Notes: generated from the sequence alone by a model not told the origin. A DNA stretch of 64,000 nucleotides from Phaeoceros laevis (GCA_049999765.1 JBNGIQ010008748.1:1-64000), one strand, 5' to 3'; shown: positions 32,635 through 43,261, numbered from the stretch's first letter. A program made the numbers and translations.

Positions 32635-34667
32635 TCACCACTCCATAGCTTGCCAAGCGAAGTCAGTCGTCGAGCAAGGAGGAGGGTGCGGGCTTGGAAG
32701 GCTCATGAATGCGCTATGGACAGTGGACCAGGACGAGGAGGAAAGCTACACCGACCAGGTCGCATCCCTATCCGATTGCAGCAGCGGTAGCGGAGGGAGC
32801 AAAGCCACAGGAGCGGCCTCGCGCACATCACCCGGTTCCGCCTGGCTTGCCAAGGGGGAACAGGTGCAAAGCGAAGCTAGGCTCCATACCGCTGGTGCTG
32901 GAGCTGACAATATTCGATCCGGTCGAGAGGAGTTGTCGCCACGTACCGGCCTCGGCCATTGCACCTCGCTTCCACCGATGCTCTTGACGCTTTCTCCTCC
33001 CCTGGTGGTCCCCTGCCGTCTGGAGACTCTCTACTGAATTAGGTCAAACTCCCTGAACACTTCTAGTTTCGCCAGGTGCACGCTGTACACAAGCATTCAG
33101 AACAGCGAGCTGGCAGTCTCCTGTCTCCTTCAAGTACTCTTTCGGTTATGAAGTTCACCTCACCACAGCTCCCGCCGATGCTGCAGTCGAGACCGGGAGC
33201 TGCAAACAGACCGATGCTCACTTTTCATCAGACAGTACTTTCGTACTTTCGACGCCAACGCAGCGTACAAGTAAGTTCTCCCACAAGTAGACTTTACTTC
33301 GAAGAGTATTTTTTTTGTCCGCTGACCAGTTTTAGGAATACGCTTCCTTTTCTGCGGCTGGAAGGACGCAGCGTACAAGAAACACTTATTTGTATACCTA
33401 TGTCTGTGTAGCTCTATAAGTGTGCGTGCGCCTGCTCTATCGGTGTGCTTGTGTGTGTATTTTCTCGATCTCGTTATCCAAGCAACCCGCCTCTCTAAGG
33501 GTCAAAGAGCAAGGGAAGCTGGACTGCTCTGACCACTTTTTCTGCTTCCAGTGGATTGCTGAGCAGTCCACTTTTTCTGCTTCCGGTGGATTGCTGTGAC
33601 CACTCTTTCTGCTTCCAGTGCATCATGGAGTGGGGAAAGGTGGAGTCGAGGTATCTTATGTACAAGCAGCAGTTTGCAAATATTGTGAGGTCTGCCTTCG
33701 TGGGAATTTCTCCTAACCGCAAAAAATCCAAGAGTCTCAGATAGAAATCAGATGTGTCACGTTTATTCGGACTTCATCTGTCTTGCATGTGTGCAGTTGC
33801 TAACGATGCTTACAGGAAAGAGCTCTAAGTCTTGGATTGCAAGAATTTGCAGGTGTATGAACCAACAACAGTCGAGGAGATCATGACCATGATGGCATCA
33901 CATCTCAACATTAAAGATATGGCCATGATGGCACCATGATGGTAGTCAAAGTTAGACGTTAAAGATATGGCCATGATGGCACCATATATAACGTTAAAGA
34001 TGACATACTTCTCTTGCGCAGAATAAGGTGAGTATCGCGCACCAAGGGGACTTAGAATGAGGCGTGTGCACACCATTTCTAGGGTCTCTTCCATGCATTC
34101 TCGGATGCACCAAGAGAGCACTCAAAAGAACATCCCTCTCCCTTCCAAAAGTCTTCAAGCGGTGGTTGGGAAACTATGCCACTTATGAACAATGGTGGAG
34201 CACATTCCACCATTAATCAAACCGACCGAGGGATGGTGGAAACCTGGCAAGTTGACCAAGGCGCTCATCACATGTGAGTTTCTACAGAAGTGAGGAATGT
34301 AAAAGTGACCACAAAACCAAAATCTAACCATGTGAGGACAGTACCTCATCGGACATCACAGATTGTGTGAAGAACTTGTAGTAGAGGAACGGATCTCGGG
34401 ATATACTTGGGAGTATCTCAGGAAGCAACACCTCTGGGGTCCCGCCCTCTTAGCCACACCTGGTCCAATGGCAAGTGCTTCAGGTGACTGAGCCAGGAAC
34501 GTATCAGCAGACATAAATCAGTTTCAGGGTAGTACAGCCTGAATTCGTGTTGATTCAGCATCAAGGGTGAGAAATCGACCACTCAGAAGCTTCCCAAGCC
34601 CAGTTCCGTCATCGGATTACTATACTATGTCCTGCAATGACAAGTCAAGCTGCTGCTGAACGTATCC
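32635..34667. other. No recognised gene; small direct repeats
   Basis: The first ~400 bases are open on several frames and may be the 5' leader of the PADRE gene. At 33,527-33,620 a phrase (CACTTTTTCTGCTTCC(A/G)GTG) repeats three times. At 33,905-33,990 GTTAAAGATATGGCCATGATGG-like units repeat. The remainder is featureless. Confidence 0.5.
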
Positions 34668-37600
34668 TTATGTCTCCATTTTGGGGACTAGTTGCTGTTC
34701 CTGCCATGCAGCAGAACTAGTACCGATATCTTCACTCTCAAGATGGTTCTTGTCCCCAGCTACAAACGCGTGTACCACTCCGCCCATGTCAGTCCACCAG
34801 CAGTGCCCTGGCTTCTTCCATGCCCCGCATTTCACTCTCCTTGCCTGCATCTCCTTTGCCTCCTCCCACATCTCAGCCCTTGCATAAATGTTGGACATCA
34901 ACACGTACAGTGCGGCATCTTGGCCATCCAAGCTGACTGCGAGCTCGAAAGCCTCTTGCCCGATCACTACATTGTTCCACTTCTGGCAAGCGCTCAACAG
35001 CGTGTGCCACACTGCACCGTTGGGTTGGAAAGGCATGGTCTTGGCCATCTGTAAGGCTTCGTCCAGATGACCTGCCCGGCCTAGGAGATCCATCATGCAT
35101 GTATAGTGGTCTACAGTTGGAGTGATACCATACTCTGTCCTCATGACGTCAAAATATTTCCTCCCTTTGTCTACCCGACCTCCATGACTGCAAGCTGTCA
35201 GCACACTGAGAAAGGTGATCCCATCTGGCTGTACGCCCTCTACTCTCATCCTGTCAAGCAAGGCAAACACAGCCTCACTATCTCCTTGGCGGGTGTATCC
35301 ACCGATCAGTGCACCCCACGCCTCGATGGTTCTTTCGGGCAACGAGTCAAACACCTGCTGCGACTCGGACATGCACCCGCACTTCGCATACATGTTCACT
35401 AAAGCACCTCCAACGACCACATCAGTCTGCATTCCCAGTTCCTCAATCTGTGCATGGAGCTCCTTCCCAAGAGGTAGACCTGCCACAACTGCACATGCCT
35501 GCAGGAGGCAGACAAAGGTGACAGAATTTGGAGAACAGAGTCCTTCCTGTTGCATACTACTGTACAGACTAATAGCTTCCTGACCCATCCCCTGCTGGGC
35601 ATAACCTGCAATCATCACATTCCATGTCACAATACTTCGGTCTGGGAGCCTGTCAAACACTCTGCGAGCCTCCTCTGTGCTACCGCACTTTGCATACATG
35701 TTCACCAAGCTCCCACCCAGAACCACATCGTCTTGCAGTCCTCGTTCTTCAATCTGTGCATGGAGCTGCTTTCCCTGATGCATAGCTTTTACACCTACAA
35801 CTGCACAAGCCTGTAGGAGGCACCCGAATGTCACAGCATTGGGAGGAGTGATGCCTTGCTCTTGCATTCTATTGTAGAGACTGAGGGCTTCCTCACCCAT
35901 CCCCTGCTCCGCATAACCTGCAATCATGGCTGTCCACGTCACCACATCCCTTCCTGGAATGGTGTCAAACACACGGCGAGCATCCTCTGTGCTACCGCAC
36001 TTTGCATACATGTTGACCAAGCTGCAGCCTAGTACAGCATCGTTTTGCAGTCCTCGTTCTTTGATCTGTGCATGCAGCTGCTTTCCCTCATGCAGAGCTC
36101 TTACACCCACACTGGCACATGCATGTAGGAGGCACACGAATGTGACTGAATCTGGAGGAGAGAGGCCCTCCTCTAGCATACTCTTGTACAGACTAAGTGC
36201 TTCCTGATCCATCCCCACTTCGGCATAAGCTGCAATCATAGAGGTCCATGTGACAACATTCATGTCGGGAAGTGTGTCAAATACGCTGCGAGCTTCCTCA
36301 AGAGTACCGCACTTCGCATACATGTTGACCAAGCTGCCGCCTAGAACCACATCATCTTGCAGTCCTCGTTCTTTAATCTGCGCATGGAGCTGTTTTCCTT
36401 CGCTCAGCGCTTCTACACCTACACTCGCACATGCCTGCAGTAGGCACACAAATGTAACAGAACTTGGATGATAGATGCCTTCCTGTTGCATCTGATTGTA
36501 AAGAATAAGGGCTTCCTGGCCCATCCCCTGCTGAGCATAGCCTGCAAGCATCGCATTCCATGTCACCATATTTCTGTCTGGAAGTCTGTCAAACACTCTC
36601 CGAGCATCCTCTAAGCTACCGCACTTTCCATACATGTTAACCAGGCTGCCGCCTAGAACCACATCATCCTGCAGCCCTCGTTCCTCAATCTGTGCATGCA
36701 GCTGCTGTCCCTGATGCAGAGCTTCTACACCTACACTAGCACATGCTTGCAGGACGCATATAAATGTAACAGAGTTTGGCGAAGATAGACCTTCCCCTTG
36801 CATATAATTGTAAAGACGAAGGGCTTTGTGACCCATCCCCTGCTGGGCATAACCTGCAAGCATCGCATTCCATGTCACCATATTTCTGTCTGGAAGTCTG
36901 TCAAACACGCTACGAGCACCCTCTAAGCTACCGCACTTGGCATACATGTTAACCAGGCTGCCGCCTAGCACCACATCATCCTGCAGTCCTCGTTCTTCAA
37001 TCTGTGCATGGAGATGCTTTCCCTGAGGCAGAGCTTCTACACCTATACTGGCACATGCCTGCAGGAGGCACACAAATGTAACAGCATTCGGCGCAGTGAG
37101 GTCTTCATGTTGCATACTACTGTAAAGATCAAGGGCTTGCTGACCCAAACCCTGCTGGGCATAACCTGAAATCATCGCATTCCATGTCACCACATCTTTG
37201 TCTGGAAGTCTGTCAAACACTTTGCGGGCCTCATCTAAGCTTCTGCACTTTGCGTACATATCAAGTAGGCCATTCTGAACAAAAATGTCTGGCTTCCCTG
37301 GACTTGCGAAAACATGAGCATGGACCTCCTTGCCGGCAACTATGTCTCCCGCAGTAGCACAAGCTTTCAGCACTGCTACATAAACACGGTTGTCTGGAAT
37401 AACGCCTGAGTCACGCATCTGTCTGTACAATCGAATAGCCTGGGCAGCCTCTCCATGTCTCGCATAGGCGAAGATAATGGTAGCCCAATTATGCGCGGTT
37501 GGCGTCGAGACCTTGGAAAACACCTGCATCGCGTCCGCCAACCTCCAATGCGAAGCATACAGAGCGATAAGGTGGGTAGCCAAGAATGCATCTCCCTCAT

Positions 37601-38228
37601 ACCCACTTTTGATGGTGAGAGCATGAATGCGTCTGCCCAGAACCAGGTCCTTGTTTGCAATGCACCTCTTGAGGACACGATAAAAGAGATTATTGTGTAC
37701 ATAGCATCCTCGTTCCACCAGAAGGTCCAAAGCATCCACCGCATCAGTAATTCGTCCAGCTTCACATAGTTTGTTGCACATTCCAACCTCCAAATGGCCC
37801 TCATACATTGCAAAAGCTCCATGCCCTTGAGCTGAGCTGGAGTAGGACTCAGAAGACTTCTTCATCTCAGCGTCCCACGAGGCTAGCTGAGAGTCCAACC
37901 AAGCAGGCTCCTGCCGATTGTGTTGCCAAAGGGCGGCCATGGACATCCTGTCCTTCAAATACGACTGCATCGGCTTGTGGTCCCACCAATACGTCGGGTC
38001 TGATACAAATTCTTGCAGCTCTGCTGCAGGCATCCTTTCAAATTCAACTCCAAAGGATGCTTGGCTTTGCCCACACCACACCTTCCCTGCTAAAAGAGCC
38101 AAGTCTTCCAACCTACCAGTCTCAGGGACTAGTCCCTGCATGCGCCCAAGTGCAGAGATTGGTGGCAAACCGGCGGCCAACGCCGGCCAGCCCAGCCCGG
38201 CATTCAGCTGCAACGGGCTGACGCCCAT
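34668..38228 (-). CDS. Giant PPR protein, PLS class, E/E+ type
   Basis: The first ATG of this long open frame is at 38228 (MGVSPLQLNAG); the frame is open further up to a TTG at 38294 with a TGA before it. This gives 1186 residues in one exon. A degenerate PDF-like leader is present (FVSDPTYWWDHKP, AALWQHNRQEPAWLDSQL) but the P-D-F triplet itself is lost. About 25 PPR motifs follow; the core is a block of about 100 residues repeated seven or eight times (VTFVCLLQACASVGV, KQLHAQIEERGLQDDVVLGG, SLVNMYAKCGS, TWNAMLAGYAQQGMGQEAL). It ends in E and E+ motifs (MKCGAWKKPGHCWWTDMG-like) without DYW. It faces its paralogue at 38,644 head to head. Expected role: binding one organellar RNA site for editing. 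Confidence 0.9.
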   Translation of the reverse strand: MGVSPLQLNAGLGWPALAAGLPPISALGRMQGLVPETGRLEDLALLAGKVWCGQSQASFGVEFERMPAAELQEFVSDPTYWWDHKPMQSYLKDRMSMAALWQHNRQEPAWLDSQLASWDAEMKKSSESYSSSAQGHGAFAMYEGHLEVGMCNKLCEAGRITDAVDALDLLVERGCYVHNNLFYRVLKRCIANKDLVLGRRIHALTIKSGYEGDAFLATHLIALYASHWRLADAMQVFSKVSTPTAHNWATIIFAYARHGEAAQAIRLYRQMRDSGVIPDNRVYVAVLKACATAGDIVAGKEVHAHVFASPGKPDIFVQNGLLDMYAKCRSLDEARKVFDRLPDKDVVTWNAMISGYAQQGLGQQALDLYSSMQHEDLTAPNAVTFVCLLQACASIGVEALPQGKHLHAQIEERGLQDDVVLGGSLVNMYAKCGSLEGARSVFDRLPDRNMVTWNAMLAGYAQQGMGHKALRLYNYMQGEGLSSPNSVTFICVLQACASVGVEALHQGQQLHAQIEERGLQDDVVLGGSLVNMYGKCGSLEDARRVFDRLPDRNMVTWNAMLAGYAQQGMGQEALILYNQMQQEGIYHPSSVTFVCLLQACASVGVEALSEGKQLHAQIKERGLQDDVVLGGSLVNMYAKCGTLEEARSVFDTLPDMNVVTWTSMIAAYAEVGMDQEALSLYKSMLEEGLSPPDSVTFVCLLHACASVGVRALHEGKQLHAQIKERGLQNDAVLGCSLVNMYAKCGSTEDARRVFDTIPGRDVVTWTAMIAGYAEQGMGEEALSLYNRMQEQGITPPNAVTFGCLLQACAVVGVKAMHQGKQLHAQIEERGLQDDVVLGGSLVNMYAKCGSTEEARRVFDRLPDRSIVTWNVMIAGYAQQGMGQEAISLYSSMQQEGLCSPNSVTFVCLLQACAVVAGLPLGKELHAQIEELGMQTDVVVGGALVNMYAKCGCMSESQQVFDSLPERTIEAWGALIGGYTRQGDSEAVFALLDRMRVEGVQPDGITFLSVLTACSHGGRVDKGRKYFDVMRTEYGITPTVDHYTCMMDLLGRAGHLDEALQMAKTMPFQPNGAVWHTLLSACQKWNNVVIGQEAFELAVSLDGQDAALYVLMSNIYARAEMWEEAKEMQARRVKCGAWKKPGHCWWTDMGGVVHAFVAGDKNHLESEDIGTSSAAWQEQQLVPKMET

Positions 38229-38643
38229 CAGTCCAGCAGGATCCTCAAAAGCTGGCCCCTGTCCTGCCCATGGCTTTGTGAAGTGCGAATCCAAGCGTTT
38301 GAAAGGAACAACTCCCAGCGGCCCCCGGAAAAGGTGCCGCGATCAGTTGGCTGACTTCAGACTCAGGGGATCTGATACCACTACATGTATATGGTTTTTG
38401 CCCGTGTGAACAAGTGATTCTTCTTTCTGAGGTGTTTATCAGTTACGCTTGCGTACGTAATATCCGATGCAATATCGATTGCTTCCGTTCGAGTTTCACA
38501 GAGCCACACCAAGCTGAGCGCTTGGTGTGGCTCAACCACGCCAAGCGGCTTGCAAGCTCTGCACAAGCTCAAGCTCAAGCTTGGTGTTGCAGCACTTCAG
38601 CAATGTAAGGACTACTACCTCGAACTGGTGGACTGAAGTTCTG
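38229..38643. promoter_or_regulatory. Region between divergent PPR paralogues, with hairpin
   Basis: This 415-base gap must carry both promoters. A perfect 14-bp inverted repeat lies at 38,501-38,514 and 38,520-38,533 (GAGCCACACCAAGC, loop TGAGC). Just after it, AAGCTC repeats four times (38,566-38,582 area). Confidence 0.6.
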
Positions 38644-41600
38644 ATGAGCTACCAAGCAGCCACGGTGTGGTATGGAAAAAGCCAAGCATCCTCTGCACAG
38701 GGAGGAAATCCTTCAGAAGAGTTTCAGGAACTTTTGTGGCACGAGTTATTCTCAGATCCCACACGGTGGTGGGACAACAGAAGGAGCGGCCATCCTGAAT
38801 TGAAGCACAAGAAGTTCAAGATCGCACTGTGGCTAACTAACCGGCAAAAGCTTGCTTGGCTGGAACCGAAGCTAGCCAAGTGGGCCGCTGGGCCCGTTGC
38901 AAAGCATGAAGGCCATTTGGAGGTTGGAATGTGCAGTGAAATATGTGACAACGGACCAATCGCTGACGCTGTGGATGCGTTGAACCTTCTGGTTCAACGA
39001 GGATGCCATATACACAACAATCTCTTTTATCGTGTCCTCAGAAGGTGCATCGCAAGCAAAGACCTGGTTCTGGGCAGACGCATTCATGCTCTGATTATCG
39101 AAAGTGGGTATGAAGGAGACGCCTTTTTGGCCACCCACCTTATTGGTCTGTATGCTTCGCATGAGAGCTTGGATGAGGCAATGCGAGTATTTTCCAAGGT
39201 CCCTACGCCGACTGCTTATACCTGGGCTACTATCATCTTCGCTTGTGCTAGACATGGAGAGGCTGCCCAGGCTATACGACTGTACAGGCAGATTCGTCAG
39301 TCAACCACTGAGCCCGACAACCGTGTTTTTGTGGCAGTTGTAAAAGCTTGTGCCACCGCAAGAGATTTGGTTGCTGGCAAGGAGGTCCATGCTCATATTC
39401 TTGCTAGTCCAGAGAAGCCAGATGCTTTTGTTCAAACAGGTCTGCTTGCTATGTACGCGAAGTGCGGGAGCCTAGAGGACGCTCGGAAAGTCTTTTTCAG
39501 GCTCCCGCACAGAGATGTAGCGACATGGAATGCGATAATTTCAGGCTATGCTCAGCAGGGTTTGGGTCAGCAAGCCCTCAATCTATACAATGTTATGCAA
39601 AGGGAGGGCATTACTTCCCCAAATTCTGTGACATTTGTGTGCCTCCTGCAGGCATGTGCCAGTGTTGGTGTAGGAGCTCTGGAACAGGGCAAGAAGCTCC
39701 ATGGTCAGATTGAGGAGCAAAAACTGCAAGATGATGTCGTTCTAGGCTGCAGCTTGGTTAACATGTATGTGAAGTGTGGTAGTCTAGTGGATGCTCGCAG
39801 CGTATTCGACAGTCTTCCAGATAGGAATGTTGTAACATGGACAGCTATGATTGCAGGTTATGCCGAGCAAGGGATGGGCGAGGAAGCCCTTGGACTGTAC
39901 AGTCGTATGAAACAGGAAGGTCTCTATCCTCCAGATTCTGTTACATTTGTATGCCTCCTACAGGCATGTGCTGGTTTAGGTGTAGCAGCTCTGCATGAGG
40001 GAAAGCAGCTCCATGGACAGATTGAAGGAGGAGGACTGCAGAATGACCTGGTTCTAGGCTGCAGCTTGGTTAACATGTATGCGAAGTGCGGTAGTCTAAA
40101 GGATGCTCGCAAAGTGTTTGACAGAATTCCAGACCGGAATGTTGTAACATGGACCACGATGATTGCAGGTTATGCTCAGCAGGGAATGGGTCAGGAAGCC
40201 CTTAGTCTTTACAGTGAAATGCAGCAAGAAGTCCTCTCTCCTCCAAGTTCTGTTACTATTGTATGCCTCCTGCAAGCATGTGCCAGCGTGGGTGCAGGAG
40301 CTCTGCAACAGGGACATCAGCTCCATGCGCAGATTGTGGAACAAGGTCTGCAAGATGATGTCATTCTAGGCTGCAGCTTGGTTAACATGTATGCAAAGTG
40401 CGGTAGTGTAGAGGATGCTCGAACCGTGTTTGACAGACTTCCAGACAAGAATGTTGTAACCTGGACAGCCATGATAGCAGGTTATGCCCAGCAGGGGATG
40501 GGTCAGGAGGCCCTTGGCCTGTACAGTCGTATGCAGGAGGAAGGCCACTCTCCTCCAAGTTCTGTTACATTTGTATGCCTTCTGCAGGCATGTGCCAGTG
40601 TAGGGGTAGAAGCTCTGCATCAGGGAAAGCAGCTCCATGCACAGATTGAAGAACGAGGACTACAATTTGATGAGGTTCTAGGTGGGAGCCTGGTTAACAT
40701 GTACGCAAAGTGCGGTAGTGTAGAGGATACTCGGAGCTTGTTTGACAGTCTTCCAAACAGAAATATGGCGACGTGGAATGCAATGCTTGCTGCTTATGTC
40801 CAAGAGGGGATGGGGCAAGAGGCTCTTAGCCTTTTCCGTTGTATGCAACAGGAAGGCCTCTCTCCTGGAAGTTCTGTAACATTTTTATGCCTCCTGCAGG
40901 CATGTGCTAGTGTAGGTATAGGAGCTTTGGATGAGGGAAAGGAGGTCCATTCACAAATTAAAGAACGGGGACTTGAAGATGATGTGATTCTGGGCTCCAG
41001 TTTGGTTAACATGTATGCTAAGTGCGGCAGCCTACAGGATGCCTGCAAGGTGTTTGACAGACTCCGACACAAAGATGTTGTAACATGGACCGTAATGATT
41101 GCAGCTTATGCACAGCAGGGGATGGGTCAGGAAGCTCTTCGTCTTCACAGTAGTATGCAGCAGGAAGGCTATTCTCCACCAGATTCAGTCACGTTTGTTT
41201 GCCTCCTACAGGCATGTGCCAGCGTAGGCGTGGGAGCTTTGCATCAGGGAAGGCAGCTCCATATGCAGATTGAAGAACGAGGACTCCAAGATGAAATGGT
41301 CGTTGGCTGTAGCTTGGTGAACATGTATGCAAAGTGCGGTGGCTTAGAGGATGCTCGTAACATTTTTGACAGCCTTCCACATCGAGATGTTGTAACATGG
41401 ACCGCAATGCTTGCAGGTTATACCCATCAGGGGATGGTTTACGAGGCCCTTAGTCTGTACAGAAGTATGCAACATGAAGGCCTGTGTCCTCCAAATTCTG
41501 CCACATTTGTGTGCCTCCTCCAGGCATGTGGAACTGTAGCAGGTCTACCTCTGGGAAAGCAGGTCCACTTAGAGATTGAGGAACGAGGAATGCAGGCCGA

Positions 41601-42342
41601 TGTGGTTGTAGGAGCTGCACTGGTTAACATGTATGCAAAGTGCGGGAGCATGGTCGATTCACAGCAGGTCTTTGATACCTTGCCTGAAAGAACCATGGAG
41701 GCCTGGGGTGCACTGATCAGTGGATATACCCGCCGAGGAGATAGTGAGATTGTATTTGAGTTGCTTGACAGGATGAGAGTGGAGGGCATTGAGCCAAATG
41801 GCATCACGTTTCTCAGCTTGCTGACAGCCTGCAGTCATGTGGGCCTAGTGGACAAAGGCCGAAAATACTTCGAGCTGATGAGAACAGATTTTGGCATCAG
41901 TCCAACGGTAGAGCACTACACATGCATGATGGATCTTATGGGCCGAGCAGGCCATCTGGACGAGGCGTTAGAGATGGCCAAGACCATGCCTGTCCCAATA
42001 AACGGTGCAGTGTGGCACTCGCTGTTAGGCGCGTGCCAGAAGTGGAATAACGTTGAGATTGGGCAACAGGCTTTTGAGTTTGCGGTGAGCCTGGATGAGA
42101 AAGATGCCGCATCTTATCTGCTGATGTCCAACATTTATGCAAGGGCTGAGATGTGGGAGGAGGCGGATGAGGTGCATGCAAGGAGAGTGAGGCATGGGGC
42201 TTGGAAAAAGCCAGGCCAGTGCTGGTGGACTGACACGGGTGGAGTGGTGCACACCTTTGTAGTTGGGGACAAGCAGCAGTCCGACAGTGGAAGTGTTTCT
42301 TTAAGGGTGGAAACAAGACTCCCTTCTCCAGCTTTGAGATAA
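38644..42342 (+). CDS. Giant PPR protein, PLS class, E/E+ type
   Basis: The first in-frame ATG is at 38644 (MSYQAATVWYGK), giving 1232 residues in one exon; the frame is open upstream from a GTG at 38527 that I do not use. The leader has a PDF-type motif (LLWHELFSDPTRWWDNRR, then PELKHKKFKIALWLTNRQ, LAWLEPKL), with PEL where others have PDF. Around 26 PPR motifs follow, dominated by eight near-identical ~100-residue P-L-S blocks. Position-5 residues alternate between Thr (TWTAMI) and Asn (TWNAML), so the blocks do not all read the same base. The end has E/E+ (GAWKKPGQCWWTDTGGVVHT) and then an unrelated tail (SDSGSVSLRVETRLPSPALR), as if the 3' end was rearranged. Confidence 0.9.
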   Translation: MSYQAATVWYGKSQASSAQGGNPSEEFQELLWHELFSDPTRWWDNRRSGHPELKHKKFKIALWLTNRQKLAWLEPKLAKWAAGPVAKHEGHLEVGMCSEICDNGPIADAVDALNLLVQRGCHIHNNLFYRVLRRCIASKDLVLGRRIHALIIESGYEGDAFLATHLIGLYASHESLDEAMRVFSKVPTPTAYTWATIIFACARHGEAAQAIRLYRQIRQSTTEPDNRVFVAVVKACATARDLVAGKEVHAHILASPEKPDAFVQTGLLAMYAKCGSLEDARKVFFRLPHRDVATWNAIISGYAQQGLGQQALNLYNVMQREGITSPNSVTFVCLLQACASVGVGALEQGKKLHGQIEEQKLQDDVVLGCSLVNMYVKCGSLVDARSVFDSLPDRNVVTWTAMIAGYAEQGMGEEALGLYSRMKQEGLYPPDSVTFVCLLQACAGLGVAALHEGKQLHGQIEGGGLQNDLVLGCSLVNMYAKCGSLKDARKVFDRIPDRNVVTWTTMIAGYAQQGMGQEALSLYSEMQQEVLSPPSSVTIVCLLQACASVGAGALQQGHQLHAQIVEQGLQDDVILGCSLVNMYAKCGSVEDARTVFDRLPDKNVVTWTAMIAGYAQQGMGQEALGLYSRMQEEGHSPPSSVTFVCLLQACASVGVEALHQGKQLHAQIEERGLQFDEVLGGSLVNMYAKCGSVEDTRSLFDSLPNRNMATWNAMLAAYVQEGMGQEALSLFRCMQQEGLSPGSSVTFLCLLQACASVGIGALDEGKEVHSQIKERGLEDDVILGSSLVNMYAKCGSLQDACKVFDRLRHKDVVTWTVMIAAYAQQGMGQEALRLHSSMQQEGYSPPDSVTFVCLLQACASVGVGALHQGRQLHMQIEERGLQDEMVVGCSLVNMYAKCGGLEDARNIFDSLPHRDVVTWTAMLAGYTHQGMVYEALSLYRSMQHEGLCPPNSATFVCLLQACGTVAGLPLGKQVHLEIEERGMQADVVVGAALVNMYAKCGSMVDSQQVFDTLPERTMEAWGALISGYTRRGDSEIVFELLDRMRVEGIEPNGITFLSLLTACSHVGLVDKGRKYFELMRTDFGISPTVEHYTCMMDLMGRAGHLDEALEMAKTMPVPINGAVWHSLLGACQKWNNVEIGQQAFEFAVSLDEKDAASYLLMSNIYARAEMWEEADEVHARRVRHGAWKKPGQCWWTDTGGVVHTFVVGDKQQSDSGSVSLRVETRLPSPALR

Positions 42343-42466
42343 TCTCGGTCTAGTGGACAAAGGCCGAAAATGCTTCAAGTACTGATCCAAGGGACGGGTG
42401 ATTTTTTGATCTTGTAGAGAATCCCGATGTGTATCCATGCAAGACGGCACGGATACGCTAATACTA
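42343..42466. other. PPR microduplication and element flank
   Basis: TCTAGTGGACAAAGGCCGAAAAT at about 42,350-42,372 copies the sequence coding LVDKGRK near 41,846 inside the gene just upstream. The element below begins at 42,467. Confidence 0.6.
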
Positions 42467-42898
42467 GGGGGACTCAGATATGACCCGTCGGGACTTGGCC
42501 ACGGCCAAGTCTGAGTTGGCCGTGATCGTGCGACGGGTTGTCAGTCAATTTTTTTCGCGTTATAATTGAGGCCCCGTCGTGGGCCTCCGACGACCAACTT
42601 GGCATTGGCGGATTTTCGATTTTCGGTTTTAAGTTTTAACTTTGTGACTTAGGGTTTTATGACTTTATATTTTAAAAACGCCGCGGGCGACGGCGCACTT
42701 GGAGTTGGCCGCGGCCGGACTGACGAGCACCAAAACCGCCGACGGACAACCCGTCAGATCGTCAGAGCCCTCGAGCACCAAAACCGCTGACGGACAACCC
42801 GTCAGAGCCAAGCCCAACTCGTCAGAGCCGTCCGGCCGTCCCGTGCGCAACCCAACGGACAACCCGTCCGGCCGGGACGAGTCATATCTGAGTCCCCC
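42467..42898. mobile_element. 432-bp non-autonomous inverted-repeat element (MITE-like)
   Basis: The ends are inverted copies: GGGGGACTCAGATATGAC at 42,467 and its exact reverse complement ending at 42,898, with further partial matching inward (cCGTC). Both sides are flanked by TACTA (42,462-42,466 and 42,899-42,903), a 5-base target duplication. The interior has GACGGACAACCCGTC-type direct repeats (about 42,730 and 42,790) and no transposase. It lies 364 bases before the P450 start codon. The superfamily is unclear. Confidence 0.8.
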
Positions 42899-42903
42899 TA
42901 CTA

Positions 42904-43261
42904 CTGACGAAGCTTTATTGCGTGCTTATGGGTCCTTACATTCATCACACATGGTAAAGAAGCCGGCTTTGGCCAGCTATATATAGCCTTTGTACCTCGC
43001 CCTTTGTCATTAAAGAGAAAAATCCCGAAGAGATTGCTCTTGTCCATGGTTGGTAACTGACGATAGTGACTACACACCTCGATCCTGCCAGGTACCAAGC
43101 AATCATTGTAGACACTAGTGGCTCCACACCTCGAACTCCCCCTCAAAAATCTGCTGGGGAGCCCCAATATTGGCCGGGCATTGCATCTCTGCAGCAACGT
43201 CTCATCCGACCTGTGAAGGCTTTGAGAGTTGTGGGTTGGAATTTCTCACTGCTCACTCAGA
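42904..43261. promoter_or_regulatory. Upstream region of the P450 gene
   Basis: CTATATATAG (about 42,977-42,987) is a good TATA-box candidate some 275 bases before the ATG at 43,262. The rest has no recognised feature. Confidence 0.4.

Noticed and set aside
38527-38643. Extension of the PPR frame upstream to a GTG
   Set aside because: Nuclear plant genes start at ATG; the first in-frame ATG is at 38,644. The same reasoning moves the opposite gene's start from a TTG at 38,294 to 38,228.
38900-41700. Regular ~300-base repeats, considered as a CRISPR or satellite array
   Set aside because: They are coding P-L-S PPR blocks in one continuous frame.
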